Shown piece after piece: positions 1-14,749 of a DNA stretch of 64,000 nucleotides. The position numbers and the translations under genes were made by a program. Numbering within the stretch: position 1 is the first letter of the stretch; every line of letters begins with the position of its first letter. This DNA is from Morinoia aosen (Eukaryota > Arthropoda > Malacostraca > Amphipoda > Talitridae), in the NCBI GenBank assembly GCA_030386875.1, contig CM059580.1:496001-560000 (forward strand), given 5' to 3'. The notes under the pieces are model-generated. The model had not been told where the DNA came from and ran no database searches. It was given only the letters and a program-made list of their open reading frames with translations.

Positions 1-1478
1 GATGTCAATTTAATATTGATTCGTATGGAATACACCTTGCCAGGTACAAAAATTGTTATATCTCATCCTGCCTACGTAGGACATAGATCTGATCAATTAT
101 TTTGCCGTGTACTTTTTGTAGGGAATAAAATTGCTGTGTTAACCTAAAGAGGGAAAATACAAAACTCACGTAATTATCAGGTGTGTCTGCTGCTGAAGTG
201 TGGAGAGTTGCGATGCTGGAGCGCAGATGGGTGTGGAAGCGGAATTTTTTTCTAAATAGAATATGCGTCCACCTGCAAAAAGTGTAGGTTGAATTATCAA
301 TAGTGTGCTGCACAATTCATAATTGGGGCGTCTATCGCCTGATACAAGGCTTTCACTTATGAGCCCCTGCTTGTATCCCTAACCACCACTCTGCGCACTC
401 CCATGAAGTGTGGAGAGTTGCGATGCTTGAGCGCAGACAGGTGTGGCAGCGGAAATTTTTTCTACACGGCACTTGCGTCCTCCTGCACATAATATAAGTT
501 GAAATTTCAATAGTGTGCTGCACAATTCATAATTGGTTCATCAATCGACTAATGCAAGGCTCCCACATATGCACCCTTGCACAACTTCCCAATCAACCCC
601 TCCCCCAACCACCCTTCCCCCCCCCCCCCCCCTGCGCACTCCCAAGCAGCCCACCCACGCATAAATCGAAGATTCTCTACCAACACTTACCTTTCTCGAA
701 CACATGGACGAGCTGTTGCAGGGGATTCTGGGAGGATTCCAAAACTCGAAGTTCACGATCTTGCCCTCCTCACGTCCGGCCAAGTCTCTGAGGGCATAGG
801 TTCTGAATGAGCATGGAGTGCTGTTATCGGTACGACAGTTTGTCACGTGAGAGCAATGAATTGAACATTGGTTCGCTCGGAATACAACTAGCCTGGTACA
901 AAACTTGTTATATCTCATCCTGCCTACGTGGGATATAGAGCTGATAAATTTTTTGTCGCGTAATTTTTGTGGAGAATTAAATTACTGTGTTAACTTGATG
1001 AGGGAAAATAGAAAACTCACGTAATTATCAGGTGTGTCTTCTGCTGAAGTGTGGAGAGTTGCGATGCGTGAGCGCAGACGGGTGTGACAGCGGAAATTTT
1101 TTCTGCACGGCACTTGCGTCCTTCTGCACAAAATATACGTTAAAATTTCAATGGTTTGCTACACAATTAATAATGGGGCATAAATCGCCTAATACAAGGC
1201 TCCCACCTATGCACCCCCCCCCCCCCTCATATATCCCTAACCAACCCAATTCTTCCCTGCGCACTCTCATGCAGCCCACTCAGGCGTAAATCGAAGATTT
1301 TCTACCAACACTCACATTTTTCGAGGACATGGACGAGCTGTTGCTGGGGATTCGGGAAGATTTCCAAAACACGAAGTTCTCGATCTTGCCTTTCTCACGC
1401 CCGGCCACGTCTCTGAGGGCATAGTTTCTGAATGAGCATGGGGGTGCTGCTATCGGTACTACAGTTTGTAACACAAGA
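1..1478. repeat. Reference HOR unit: monomers S1, S2, S3
   Basis: Internal structure of one unit, counted from the monomer start motif. S1 runs 195-404 (210 bp), S2 405-1044 (640 bp) and S3 1045-1672 (628 bp, into the next unit). S2 and S3 are full monomers. Both contain the poly-C tract, an aaatcgaagatt block, a catggacgagctgttgc block, a tctgagggcata block and a gttatatctcatcctgcc block. S1 stops just after tgcgcactcccat and jumps straight to the next monomer start, so it lacks the roughly 420-bp downstream part. The array is therefore a trimer of two full and one internally truncated monomer. The truncation is fixed in all units seen, so it predates amplification of the trimer. Confidence 0.9.
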
Positions 1479-4400
1479 GATGTCAATTTAATATTGATTC
1501 GTATGGAATACACCTTGCCAGGTACAAAAATTGTTATATCTCATCCTGCCTACGTGGGACATAGATCTGATCAATTATTTTGCCGTGTACTTTTTGTAGG
1601 GAATAAAATTGCTGTGTTAACCTAAAGAGGGAAAATATAAAACTCACGTAATTATCAGGTGTGTCTGCTGCTGAAGTGTGGAGAGTTGCGTTGCTGGAGC
1701 GCAGACGGGTATGGGAGCGCCATTTTTTCTGCAGGGAATATGCGTCCACCTGCACAAAATGTAGGTTGAATTATCAATAGTGTGCTGCACAATTCATAAT
1801 TAGGGCATCTATCGCCTAATACAAGGCTCTCACCTATGAGCCCCTGCTTGTTTCCCTAACCACCACTCTGCGCACTCCCATGAAGTGTGGAGAGTTGCGA
1901 TGCTTGAGCGCAGACGGGTGTGGCAGCGGAAATTTTTTCTACACGGCACTTGCGGCCTCCTGCACATAACATAAGTTTAAATTTCAATAGTGTGCTGCAC
2001 AATTCATAATTTTTTCATCAATCGCCTAATGCAAGGCTCCCACTTATGCACCCCTGCACAACTTCCTAATCAACCCCCTCCCCCAACCACCCTTCCCCCC
2101 CCTGCGCACTCCCAAGCAGCCCACCCACGCATAAATTGAAGATTTTCCACCAACACTTACCTTTCTCGAACACATGGACGAGCTGTTGCAGGGGATTCTG
2201 GGAGGATTCCAAAACTCGAAGTTCATGATCTTGCCCTCCTCACGCCCGGCCAAGTCTCTGAGGGCATAGGTTCTGAATGAGCATGGGGTGCTGTTATCGG
2301 TAAGACAGTTTGTCACGTGAGAGCAATGAATTGAACATTGATTCCTACGGAATACAACTAGCCTGGTACAAAATTTGTTATATCTCATCCTGCCTACGAG
2401 GGATATAGAGCTGATAAATTTTTTGTCGCATAATTTTTGTGGAGAATGAAATTACTGTGTTAACTTGATGAGGGAAAATATAAAACTCACGTAATTATCA
2501 GGTGTGTCTTCTGCTGAAGTGTGGAGAGTTGCGATGCTGGAGCGCAGACGGGTGTGACAGCGGAAATTTTTTCTGCACGGCACTTGCGTCCTTCTGCACA
2601 AAATATAAGTTAAAATTTCAATGGTTTGCTACACAATTCATAATGGGGCATAAATCGCCTAATACAAGGCTCCCACCTATGCACACACCCCCCTCCCCCC
2701 TCATATATCCCTAACCAACCCAATTCTTCCCTGCGCACTCTCATGCAGCCCACTCAGGCGTAAATCGAAGATTTTCTACCAACACTCACATTTTTCGAGG
2801 ACATGGACGAGCTGTTGCTGGGGATTCGGGAAGATTTCCAAAACACGAAGTTCTCGATCTTGCCTTTCTCACGCCCGGCCACGTCTCTGAGGGCATAGTT
2901 TCTGAATGAGCATGGGGGTGCTGCTATCGGTACTACAGTTTGTCACACAAGAGATGTCAATTTAATATTGATTCGTATGGAATACACCTTGCCACCTTGC
3001 CAGGTACAAAAATTGTAATATCTCATCCTGCCTACGTGGGACATAGATCTGATTAATTATTTTGCCGTGTACTTTTTGTAGGGAATAAAATTGCTGTGTT
3101 AACCTAAAGAGGGAAAATACAAAACTCACGTAATTATCAGGTGTGTCTGCTGCTGAAGTGTGGAGAGTTGCGATGCTGGAGCGCAGATGGGTGTGGGAGC
3201 GGAATTTTTTTCTAAATAGAATATGCGTCCACCTGCACAAAATGTAGGTTGAATTATCAATAGTGTGCTGCACAATTCATAATTAGGGCATCTATCGCCT
3301 AATACAAGGCTCTCAAAAATGAGCCCCTGCTTGTTTCCCTAACCACCACTCTGCGCACTCCCATGAAGTGTGGAGAGTTGCGATGCTTGAGCGCAGACGG
3401 GTGTGGCAGCGGAAATTTTTTCTACACGGGACTTGCGTCCTCCTGCACATAATATAAGTTTAAATTTCAATAGTGTGCTGCACAATTCATAATTGGTTCA
3501 TCAATCGCCTAATGCAAGGCTCCCACTTATGCACCCCTGCACAACTTCCTAATCAACCCCTCCCCCAACCACCCTTCCCCCCCCCTGCGCACTCCCAAGC
3601 AGCCCACCCACGCATAAATCGAAGATTTTCTACCAACACTTACCTTTCTCGAACACATGGACGAGCTGTTGCAGGGGATTATGGGAGGATTCCAAAACTC
3701 GAAGTTCATGATCTTGCCCTCCTCACGCCCGGCCAAGTCTCTGAGGGCATAGGTTCTGAATGAGCATGTTGTGCTGTTATCGGTACGACAGTTTGTCACG
3801 TAAGAGCAATGAATTGAACATTGATTCGCTCGGAATACAACTAGCCTGGTACAAAATTTGTTACATCTCATCCTGCCTACGAGGGATATAGAGCTGATAA
3901 ATTTTTTGTCGCATAATTTTTGTGGAGAATGAAATTACTGTGTTAACTTGATGAGGGCATATATAAACTCACGTAATTATCAGGTGTGTTTTCTGCTGAA
4001 GTGTAGAGAGTTGCGATGCTGGAGCGCAGACGGGTGTGACAGCGGAAATTTTTTCTGAACGGCACTTGCGTCCTTCTGCACAATATATAAGTTGAAATTT
4101 CAATGGTGTGCTACACAATTCATAATTGGGGCATAAATCGCCTAATACAAGGCTCCCACCTATGCATCCCCCCCCCCCCCCTCATATATCCCTAACCAAC
4201 CCCATTCTTCCCTGCGCACTCTCATGCAGCCCACCCACGCGTAAATCGAAGATTTTCTACCAACACTCACATTTTTCGAGGACATGGACGAGCTGTTGCT
4301 GGGGATTCGGGAAGGTTTCCATAACACGAAGTTCTCAATCTTGCCTTTCTCACGCCCGGCCACGTCTCTGAGGGCATAGTTTCTGAATGAGCATGGGGGT

Positions 4401-7400
4401 GCTGCTATCGGTACTACAGTTTGTCACACAAGAGATGTCAATTTAATATTGATTCGTATGGAATACACCTTGCCGGGTACAAAAATTGTTATATCTCATC
4501 CTGCCTACGTGGGACATAGATCTGATCAATTATTTTGCCGTGTACTTTTTGTAGGGAATAAAATTGCTGTGTTAACCTAAAGAGGGAAAATATAAAACTC
4601 AGGTAATTATCAGGTGTGTCTGCTGCTGAAGTGTGGAGAGTTGCGATGCTGGAGCGCAGATGGGTGTGGGAGCGGAATTTTTTTCTAAATAGAATATGCG
4701 TCCACCTGCACAAAATGTAGGTTGAATTATCAATAGTGTGCTGCACAATTCATAATTGGGGCGTCTATCGCCTGATACAAGGCTTTCACTTATGAGCCCC
4801 TGCTTGTATCCCTAACCACCACTCTGCGCACTCCCATGAAGTGTGGAGAGTTGCGATGCTTGAGCGCAGACAGGTGTGGCAGCGGAAATTTTTTCTACAC
4901 GGCACTTGCGTCCTCCTGCACATAATATAAGTTGAAATTTCAATAGTGTGCTGCACAGTTCATAATTGGGTCATCAATCGCCTAATGCAAAGCTCCCACC
5001 TATGCACCCTTGCACAACTTCCTAATCAACCCCTCCCCCAACCACCCTTCCCCCCCCCCCCCCCTGCGCACTCCCAAACAGCCCACCCACGCATAAATCG
5101 AAGATTCTCTACCAACACTTACCTTTCTCGAACACATGGACGAGCTGTTGCAGGGGATTCTGGGAGGATTCCAAAACTCGAAGTTCATGATCTTGCCCTC
5201 CTCACGCCCGGCCAAGTCTCTGAGGGCATAGGTTCTGAATGAGCATGGGGTGCTGTTATCGGTAAGACAGCTTGTCACGTGAGAGCAATGAATTGAACAT
5301 TGATTCGCACGGAATACAACTAGCCTGGTACAAAATTTGTTATATCTCATCCTGCCTACGAGGGATATAGAGCTGATAAATTATTTGTCGCATAATTTTT
5401 GTGGAGAATGAAATTACTGTGTTAACTTGATGAGGGAAAATAGAAAACTCACGTAATTATCAGGTGTGTCTTCTGCTGAAGTGTGGAGAGTTGCGATGCG
5501 TGAGCGCAGACGGGTGTGACAGCGGAAATTTTTTCTGCACGGCACTTGCGTCCTTCTACACAAAATATAAGTTAAAATTTCAATGGTTTGCTACACAATT
5601 CATAATGGGGCATAAATCGCCTAAAACAAGGCTCCCACCTATGCACCCCCCCCCCCCCCCTCATATATCCCTAACCAACCCAATTCTTCCCTGCGCACTC
5701 TCATGCAGCCCACTCAGGCGTAAATCGAAGATTTTCTACCAACACTCACATTTTTCGAGGACATGGACGAGCTGTTGCTGGGGATTCGGGAAGATTTCCA
5801 AAACACGAAGTTCTCGATCTTGCCTTTCTCACGCCCGGCCACGTCTCTGAGGGCATAGTTTCTGAATGAGCATGGGGGTGCTGCTATCGGTACTACAGTT
5901 TGTCACACAAGAGATGTCAATTTAATATTGATTCGTATGGAATACACCTTGCCAGGTACAAAAATTGTCATATCTCATCCTGCCTACGTGGGACATAGAT
6001 CTGATCAATTATTTTGCCGTGTACTTTTTGTAGGGAATAAAATTGCTGTGTTAACCTAAAGAGGGAAAATATAAAACTCACGTAATTATCAGGTGTGTCT
6101 GCTGCTGAAGTGTGGAGAGTTGCGTTGCTGGAGCGCAGACGGGTATGGGAGCGCCATTTTTTCTGCAGGGAATATGCGTCCACCTGCACAAAATGTAGGT
6201 TGAATTATCAATAGTGTGCTGCACAATTCATAATTAGGGCATCTATCGCCTAATACAAGGCTCTCACCTATGAGCCCCTGCTTGTTTCCCTAACCACCAC
6301 TCTGCGCACTCCCATGAAGTGTGGAGAGTTGCGATGCTTGAGCGCAGACGGGTGTGGCAGCGGAAATTTTTTCTACACGGCACTTGCGTCCTCCTGCACA
6401 TAATATAAGTTTAAATATCAATAGTGTGCTGCACAATTCATAATTTTTTCATCAATCGCCTAATGCAAGGCTCCCACTTATGCACCCCTGCACAACTTCC
6501 TAATCAACCCCTCCCCCAACCACCCTTCCCCCCCCTGCGCACTCCCAAGCAGCCCACCCACGCATAAATTGAAGATTTTCCACCAACACTTACCTTTCTC
6601 GAACACATGGACGAGCTGTTGCAGGGGATTCTGGGAGGATTCCAAAACTCGAAGTTCATGATCTTGCCCTCCTCACGCCCGGCCAAGTCTCTGAGGGCAT
6701 AGGTTCTGAATGAGCATGGGGTGCTGTTATCGGTAAGACAGTTTGTCACGTGAGAGCAATGAATTGAACATTGATTCGCACGGAATACAACTAGCCTGGT
6801 ACAAAATTTGTTATATCTCATCCTGCCTACGAGGGATATAGAGCTGATAAATTTTTTGTCGCCTAATTTTTGTGGAGAATGAAATTACTGTGTTAACTTG
6901 ATGAGGGAAAATATAAAACTCACGTAATTATCAGGTGTGTCTTCTGCTGAAGTGTGGAGAGTTGCGATGCTGGAGCGCAGACGGGTGTGACAGCGGAAAT
7001 TTTTTCTGCACGGCACTTGCGTCCTTCTGCACAAAATATAAGTTAAAATTTCAATGGTTTGCTACACAATTCATAATGGGGCCTAAATCGCCTAATACAA
7101 GGCTCCCACCTATGCACCCCCCCCCCCCCCTCATATATCCCTAACCAACCCAATTCTTCCCTGCGCACTCTCATGCAGCCCACTCAGGCGTAAATCGAAG
7201 ATTTTCTACCAACACTCACATTTTTCGAGGACATGGACGAGCTGTTGCTGGGGATTCGGGAAGATTTCCAAAACACGAAGTTCTCGATCTTGCCATTCTC
7301 ACGCCCGGCCACGTCTCTGAGGGCATAGTTTCTGAATGAGCATGGGGGTGCTGCTATCGGTACTACAGTTTGTCACACAAGAGATGTCAATTTAATATTG

Positions 7401-10400
7401 ATTCGTATGGAATACACCTTGCCAGGTACAAAAATTGTTATATCCCATCCTGCCTACGTGGGACATAGATCTGATCAATTATTTTGCCGTGTATTTTTTG
7501 TAGGGAATAAAATTGCTGTGTTAACCTAAAGAGGGAAAATACAAAACTCACGTAATTATCAGGTGTGTCTGCTGCTGAAGTGTGGAGAGTTGCGATGCTG
7601 GAGCGCAGATGGGTGTGGGAGCGGAATTTTTTTCTAAATAGAATATGCGTCCACCTGCACAAAATGTAGGTTGAATTATCAATAGTGTGCTGCACAATTC
7701 ATAATTGGGGCGTCTATCGCCTGATACAAGGCTTTCACTTATGAGCCCCCGCTTGTATCCCTAACCACCACTCTGCGCACTCCCATGAAGTGTGGAGAGT
7801 TTCGATGCTTGAGCGCAGACAGGTGTGGCAGCGGAAATTTTTTCTACACGGCACTTGCGTCCTCCTGCACATAATATAAGTTGAAATTTCAATAGTGTGC
7901 TGCACAATTCATAATTGGTTCATCAATCGCCTAATGCAAGGCTCCCACATATGCACCCTTGCACAACTTCCCAATCAACCCCTCCCCCAACCACCCTTCC
8001 CCCCCCCCCTGCGCACTCCCAAGCAGCCCACCCACGCATAAATCGAAGATTCTCTACCAACACTTACCTTTCTCGAACACATGGACGAGCTGTTGCAGGG
8101 GATTCTGGGAGGATTCCAAAACTCGAAGTTCATGATCTTGCCCTCCTCACGTCCGGCCAAGTCTCTGAGGGCATAGGTTCTGAATGAGCATGGAGTGCTG
8201 TTATCGGTACGACAGTTTGTCACGTGAGAGCAATGAATTGAACATTGATTCGCTCGGAATACAACTAGCCTGGTACAAAATTAGTTATATCTCATCCTGC
8301 CTACGTGGGATATAGAGCTGATAAATTTTTTGTCGCGTAATTTTTGTGGAGAATTAAATTACTGTGTTAACTTGATGAGGGAAAATAGAAAACTCACGTA
8401 ATTATCAGGTGTGTCTTCTGCTGAAGTGTGGAGAGTTGCGATGCGTGAGCGCAGACGGGTGTGACAGCGGAAATTTTTTCTGCACGGCACTTGCGTCCTT
8501 CTGCACAAAATATAAGTTAAAATTTCAATGGTTTGCTACACAATTCATAATGGGGCATAAATCGCCTAATACAAGGCTCCCACCTATGCACCCCCCCCCC
8601 CCCCCCCCCCCCTCATATATCCCTAACCAACCCAATTCTTCCCTGCGCACTCTCATGCAGCCCACTCAGGCGTAAATCGAAGATTTTCTACCAACACTCA
8701 CATTTTTCGAGGACATGGACGAGCTGTTGCTGGGGATTCGGGAAGATTTCCAAAACACGAAGTTCTCGATCTTGCCTTTCTCACGCCCGGCCACGTCTCT
8801 GAGGGCATAGTTTCTGAATGAGCATGGGGGTGCTGCTATCGGTACTACAGTTTGTCACACAAGAGATGTCAATTTAATATTGATTCGTATGGAATACACC
8901 TTGCCAGGTACAAAAATTGTTATATCTCATCCTGCCTACGTGGGACATAGATCTGATCAATTATTTTGCCGTGTACTTTTTGTAGGGAATAAAATTGCTG
9001 TGTTAACCTAAAGAGGGAAAATATAAAACTCACGTAATTATCAGGTGTGTCTGCTGCTGAAGTGTGGAGAGTTGCGTTGCTGGAGCGCAGACGGGTATGG
9101 GAGCGCCATTTTTTCTGCAGGGAATATGCGTCCACCTGCACAAAATGTAGGTTGAATTATCAATAGTGTGCTGCACAATTCATAATTAGGGCATCTATCG
9201 CCTAATACAAGGCTCCCACCTATGAGCCCCTGTTTGTTTCCCTAACCACCACTCTGCGCACTCCCATGAAGTGTGGAGAGTTGCGATGCTTGAGCGCAGA
9301 CGGGTGTGGCAGCGGAAATTTTTTCTACACGGGACTTGCGTCCTCCTGCACATAATATAAGTTGAAATTTCAATAGTGTGCTGCACAATTCATAATTGGT
9401 TCATCAATCGCCTAATGCAAGGCTCCCACTTATGCACCCCTGCACAACTTCCTAATCAACCCCTCCCCCAACCACCCTTCCCCCCCCCCTGCGCACTCCC
9501 AAGCAGCCCACCCACGCATAAATCGAAGATTTTCTACCAACACTTACCTTTCTCGAACACATGGACGACCTGTTGCAGGGGATTATGGGAGGATTCCAAA
9601 ACTCGAAGTTCATGATCTTGCCCTCCTCACGCCCGGCCAAGTCTCTGAGGGCATAGGTTCTGAATGAGCATGTTGTGCTGTTATCGGTACGACAGTTTGT
9701 CACGTAAGAGCAATGAATTGAACATTGATTCGCTCGGAATACAACTAGCCTGGTACAAAATTTGTTACATCTCATCCTGCCTACGAGGGATATAGAGCTG
9801 ATAAATTTTTTGTCGCATAATTTTTGTGGAGAATGAAATTACTGTGTTAACTTGATGAGGGCATATATAAACTCACGTAATTATCAGGTGTGTTTTCTGC
9901 TGAAGTGTAGAGAGTTGCGATGCTGGAGCGCAGACGGGTGTGACAGCGGAAATTTTTTCTGCACGGCACTTGCGTCCTTCTGCACAATATATAAGTTGAA
10001 ATTTCAATGGTGTGCTACACAATTCATAATTGGGGCATAAATCGCCTAACACAAGGCTCCCACCTATGCATCCCCCCCCCCCCCCTCATATATCCCTAAC
10101 CAACCCCATTCTTCCCTGCGCACTCTCATGCAGCCCACCCACGCGTAAATCGAAGATTTTCTACCAACACTCACATTTTTCGAGGACATGGACGAGCTGT
10201 TGCTGGGGATTCGGGAAGATTTCCATAACACGAAGTTCTCAATCTTGCCTTTCTCACGCCCGGCCACGTCTCTGAGGGCATATTTTCTGAATGAGCATGG
10301 GGGTGCTGCTATCGGTACTACAGTTTGTCACACAAGAGATGTCAATTTAATATTGATTCGTATGGAATACACCTTGCCAGGTACAAAAATTGTTATATCT

Positions 10401-11812
10401 CATCCTGCCTACGTGGGACATAGATCTGATCAATTATTTTGCCGTGTACTTTTTGTAGGGAATAAAATTGCTGTGTTATCCTAAAGAGGGAAAATATAAA
10501 ACTCACGTAATTATCAGGTGTGTCTGCTGCTGAAGTGTGGAGAGTTGCGATGCTGAAGCGCAGATGGGTGTGGGAGCGCCATTTTTTTCTGCATAGAATA
10601 TGCGTACACCTGCACAAAATGTAGGTTGAATTATCAATAGTGTGCTGCACAATTCATAATTGGGGCGTCTATCGCCTGATACAAGGCTTTCACCTAAGAG
10701 CCCCTGCTTGTATCCCTAACCACCACTCTGCGCACTCCCATGAAGTGTGGAGAGTTGCGATGCTTGAGCGCAGACGGGTGTGGCGGCGGAAATTTTTTCT
10801 ACACGGCACTTGCGTCCTCCTGTACATAATATAAGTTGAAATTTCAATAGTGTGCTGCACAATTCATAATTGGTTCATCAATCGCCTAATGCAAGGCTCC
10901 CACCTATGCACCCCTGCACAACTTCCTAATCAACCCCTCCCTCAACCACCCTTCCCCCCCTGCACACTCCCAAGCAGCCCACCCACGCATAAATCGAAGA
11001 TTTTCTACCAACACTTACCTTTCTCGAACACATGGACGAGCTGTTGCAGGGGATTCTGGGAGGATTCCAAAACTCGATGTTCATGATCTTGCCCTCCTCA
11101 CGCCCGGCCAAGTCTCTGAGGGCATAGGTTCTGAATGAGCATGGGGTGCTGTTATTGGTACGACAGTTTGTCACGTGAGAGCAATGAATTGAACATTGAT
11201 TCGCTCGTAATACAAATAGCCTGGTACAAAATTTGTTATATCTCATCCTGCCTACGAGGGATATAGAGCTGATCAATTTTTTGTCGCATAATTTTTGTAG
11301 TGAATGAAATTACTGTGTTAACTTGATGAGGGAAAATATAAAACTCACGTAATTATCAGTTGTGTCTTCTGCTGAAGTGTGGAGAGTTGCGATGCTGGAG
11401 CGCAGACGGGTGTGACAGAGTAAATTTTTTCTGCACGGCACTTGCGTCCTTCTGCACAAAATATAAGTTAACATTTCAATGGTTTGCTACACAATTCATA
11501 ATGGGGCATAAATCGCCTAATACAAGGCTCCCACCTATGCAACCCCCCCCCCCCCCCCCCCTCATATATCCCTAACCAACCCAATTCTTCCCTGCGCACT
11601 CTCATGCAGCCCACCCACGCGTAAATCGAAGATTTTCTACCAACACTCACATTTTTCGAGGACATGGACGAGCTGTTGCTGGGAATTCGGGAAGATTTCC
11701 ATAACACGAAGTTCTCAATCTTGCCTTTCTCACGCCCGGCCACGTTTCTGAGGGCATATTTTCTGAATGAGCATGGGGGTGCTGCTATCGGTACTACAGT
11801 TTGTCACACAAG

Positions 11813-14749
11813 AATGTCAATTTAATATTGATTCGTATGGAATACACCTTGCCAGGTACAAAAATTGTTATATCTCATCCTGCCTACGTGGGACATAGAT
11901 CTGATCAATTATTTTGCCGTGTACTTTTTGTAGGGAATAAAATTGCTGTGTTAACCTAAAGAGGGAAAATATAAAACTCACGTAATTATCAGGTGTGTCT
12001 GCTGCTGAAGTGTGGAGAGTTGCGATGCTGAAGCGCAGATGGGTGTGGGAGCGCCATTTTTTTCTGCATAGAATATGCGTACACCTGCACAAAATGTAGG
12101 TTGAATTGTCAATAGTGTGCTGCACAATTCATAATTGGGGCGTCTATCGCCTAATACAAGGCTTTCACCTAAGAGCCCCTGCTTGTATCCCTAACCACCA
12201 CTCTGCGCACTCCCATGAAGTGTGGAGAGTTGCGATGCTTGAGCGCAGACGGGTGTGGCGGCGGAAATTTTTTCTACACGGCACTTGCGTCCTCCTGTAC
12301 ATAATAAAAGTTGAAATTTCAATAGTGTGCTGCACAATTCATAATTGGTTCATCAATTGCCTAATGCAAGGCTCCCACCTATGCACCCCTGCACAACTTC
12401 CTAATCAACCCCTCCCTCAACCACCCTTCCCCCCCCTGCACACTCCCAAGCAGCCCACCCACGCATAAATCGAAGATTTTCTACCAACACTTACCTTTCT
12501 CGAACACATGGACGAGCTGTTGCAGGGGATTCTGGGAGGATTCCAAAACTCGATGTTCATGATCTTGCCCTCCTCACGCCCGGCCAAGTCTCTGAGGGCA
12601 TAGGTTCTGAATGAGCATGGGGTGCTGTTATCGATACGACAGTTTGTCACGTGAGAGCAATGAATTGAACATTGATTCGCTCGTAATACAAATAGCCTGG
12701 TACAAAATTTGTTATATCTCATCCTGCCTACGAGGGATATAGAGCTGATCAATTTTTTGTCGCATAATTTTTGTAGTGAATGAAATTACTGTGTTAACTT
12801 GATGAGGGAAAATATAAAACTCACGTAATTATCAGTTGTGTCTTCTGCTGAAGTGTGGAGAGTTGCGATGCTGGAGCGCAGACGGGTGTGACAGCGTAAA
12901 TTTTTTCTGCACGGCACTTGCGTCCTTCTGCACAAAATATAAGTTAAAATTTCAATGGTTTGCTACACAATTCATAATGGGGCATAAATCGCCTAATACA
13001 AGGCTCCCACCTATGCACCCCCCCCCCCTCATATATCCCTAACCAACCCAATTCTTCCCTGCGCACTCTCATGCAGCCCACTCAGGCGTAAATCGAAGAT
13101 TTTCTACCAACACTCACATTTTTCGAGGACATGGACGAGCTGTTGCTGGGGATTCGGGTAGATTTCCAAAACACGAAGTTCTCGATCTTGCCTTTCTCAC
13201 GCCCGGCCACGTTTCTGAGGGCATATTTTCTGAATGAGCATGGGGGTGCTGCTATCGGTACTACAGTTTGTCACACAAGAGATGTCAATTTAATATTGAT
13301 TCGTATGGAATACACCTTGCCAGGTACAAAAATTGTTATATCTCATCCTGCCTACGTGGGACATAGATCTGATCAATTATTTTGCCGTGTACTTTTTGTA
13401 GGGAATAAAATTGCTGTGTTAACCTAAAGAGGGAAAATATAAAACTCACGTAATTATCAGGTGTGTCTGCTGCTGAAGTGTGGAGAGTTGCGATGCTGAA
13501 GCGCAGATGGGTGTGGGAGCGCCATTTTTTTCTGCATAGAATATGCGTACACCTGCACAAAATGTAGGTTGAATTGTCAATAGTGTGCTGCACAATTCAT
13601 AATTGGGGCGTCTATCGCCTAATACAAGGCTTTCACCTAAGAGCCCCTGCTTGTATCCCTAACCACCACTCTGCGCACTCCCATGAAGTGTGGAGAGTTG
13701 CGATGCTTGAGCGCAGACGGGTGTGGCGGCGGAAATTTTTTCTACACGGCACTTGCGTCCTCCTGTACATAATAAAAGTTGAAATTTCAATAGTGTGCTG
13801 CACAATTCATAATTGGTTCATCAATTGCCTAATGCAAGGCTCCCACCTATGCACCCCTGCACAACTTCCTAATCAACCCCTCCCTCAACCACCCTTCCCC
13901 CCCCTGCACACTCCCAAGCAGCCCACCCACGCATAAATCGAAGATTTTCTACCAACACTTACCTTTCTCGAACACATGGACGAGCTGTTGCAGGGGATTC
14001 TGGGAGGATTCCAAAACTCGATGTTCATGATCTTGCCCTCCTCACGCCCGGCCAAGTCTCTGAGGGCATAGGTTCTGAATGAGCATGGGGTGCTGTTATC
14101 GATACGACAGTTTGTCACGTGAGAGCAATGAATTGAACATTGATTCGCTCGTAATACAAATAGCCTGGTACAAAATTTGTTATATCTCATCCTGCCTACG
14201 AGGGATATAGAGCTGATCAATTTTTTGTCGCATAATTTTTGTAGTGAATGAAATTACTGTGTTAACTTGATGAGGGAAAATATAAAACTCACGTAATTAT
14301 CAGTTGTGTCTTCTGCTGAAGTGTGGAGAGTTGCGATGCTGGAGCGCAGACGGGTGTGACAGCGTAAATTTTTTCTGCACGGCACTTGCGTCCTTCTGCA
14401 CAAAATATAAGTTAAAATTTCAATGGTTTGCTACACAATTCATAATGGGGCATAAATCGCCTAATACAAGGCTCCCACCTATGCACCCCCCCCCCCCTCA
14501 TATATCCCTAACCAACCCAATTCTTCCCTGCGCACTCTCATGCAGCCCACTCAGGCGTAAATCGAAGATTTTCTACCAACACTCACATTTTTCGAGGACA
14601 TGGACGAGCTGTTGCTGGGGATTCGGGTAGATTTCCAAAACACGAAGTTCTCGATCTTGCCTTTCTCACGCCCGGCCACGTCTCTGAGGGCATAGTTTCT
14701 GAATGAGCATGGGGGTGCTGCTACCGGTACTACAGTTTGTCACACAAGA
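11813..14749. repeat. Two near-identical adjacent HOR units
   Basis: Units 11813-13280 and 13281-14749 repeat at an offset of 1468 bp. Reading frames in both units keep exactly that offset and the same translation (for example 12106-12468 and 13574-13936; 12417-12752 and 13885-14220). They share private changes such as a TTG replacing TCG in 'caattgcctaatgcaagg'. The unit before them (10338) has the same S1 variant. This is a local, very recent tandem duplication within the array. Confidence 0.88.
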
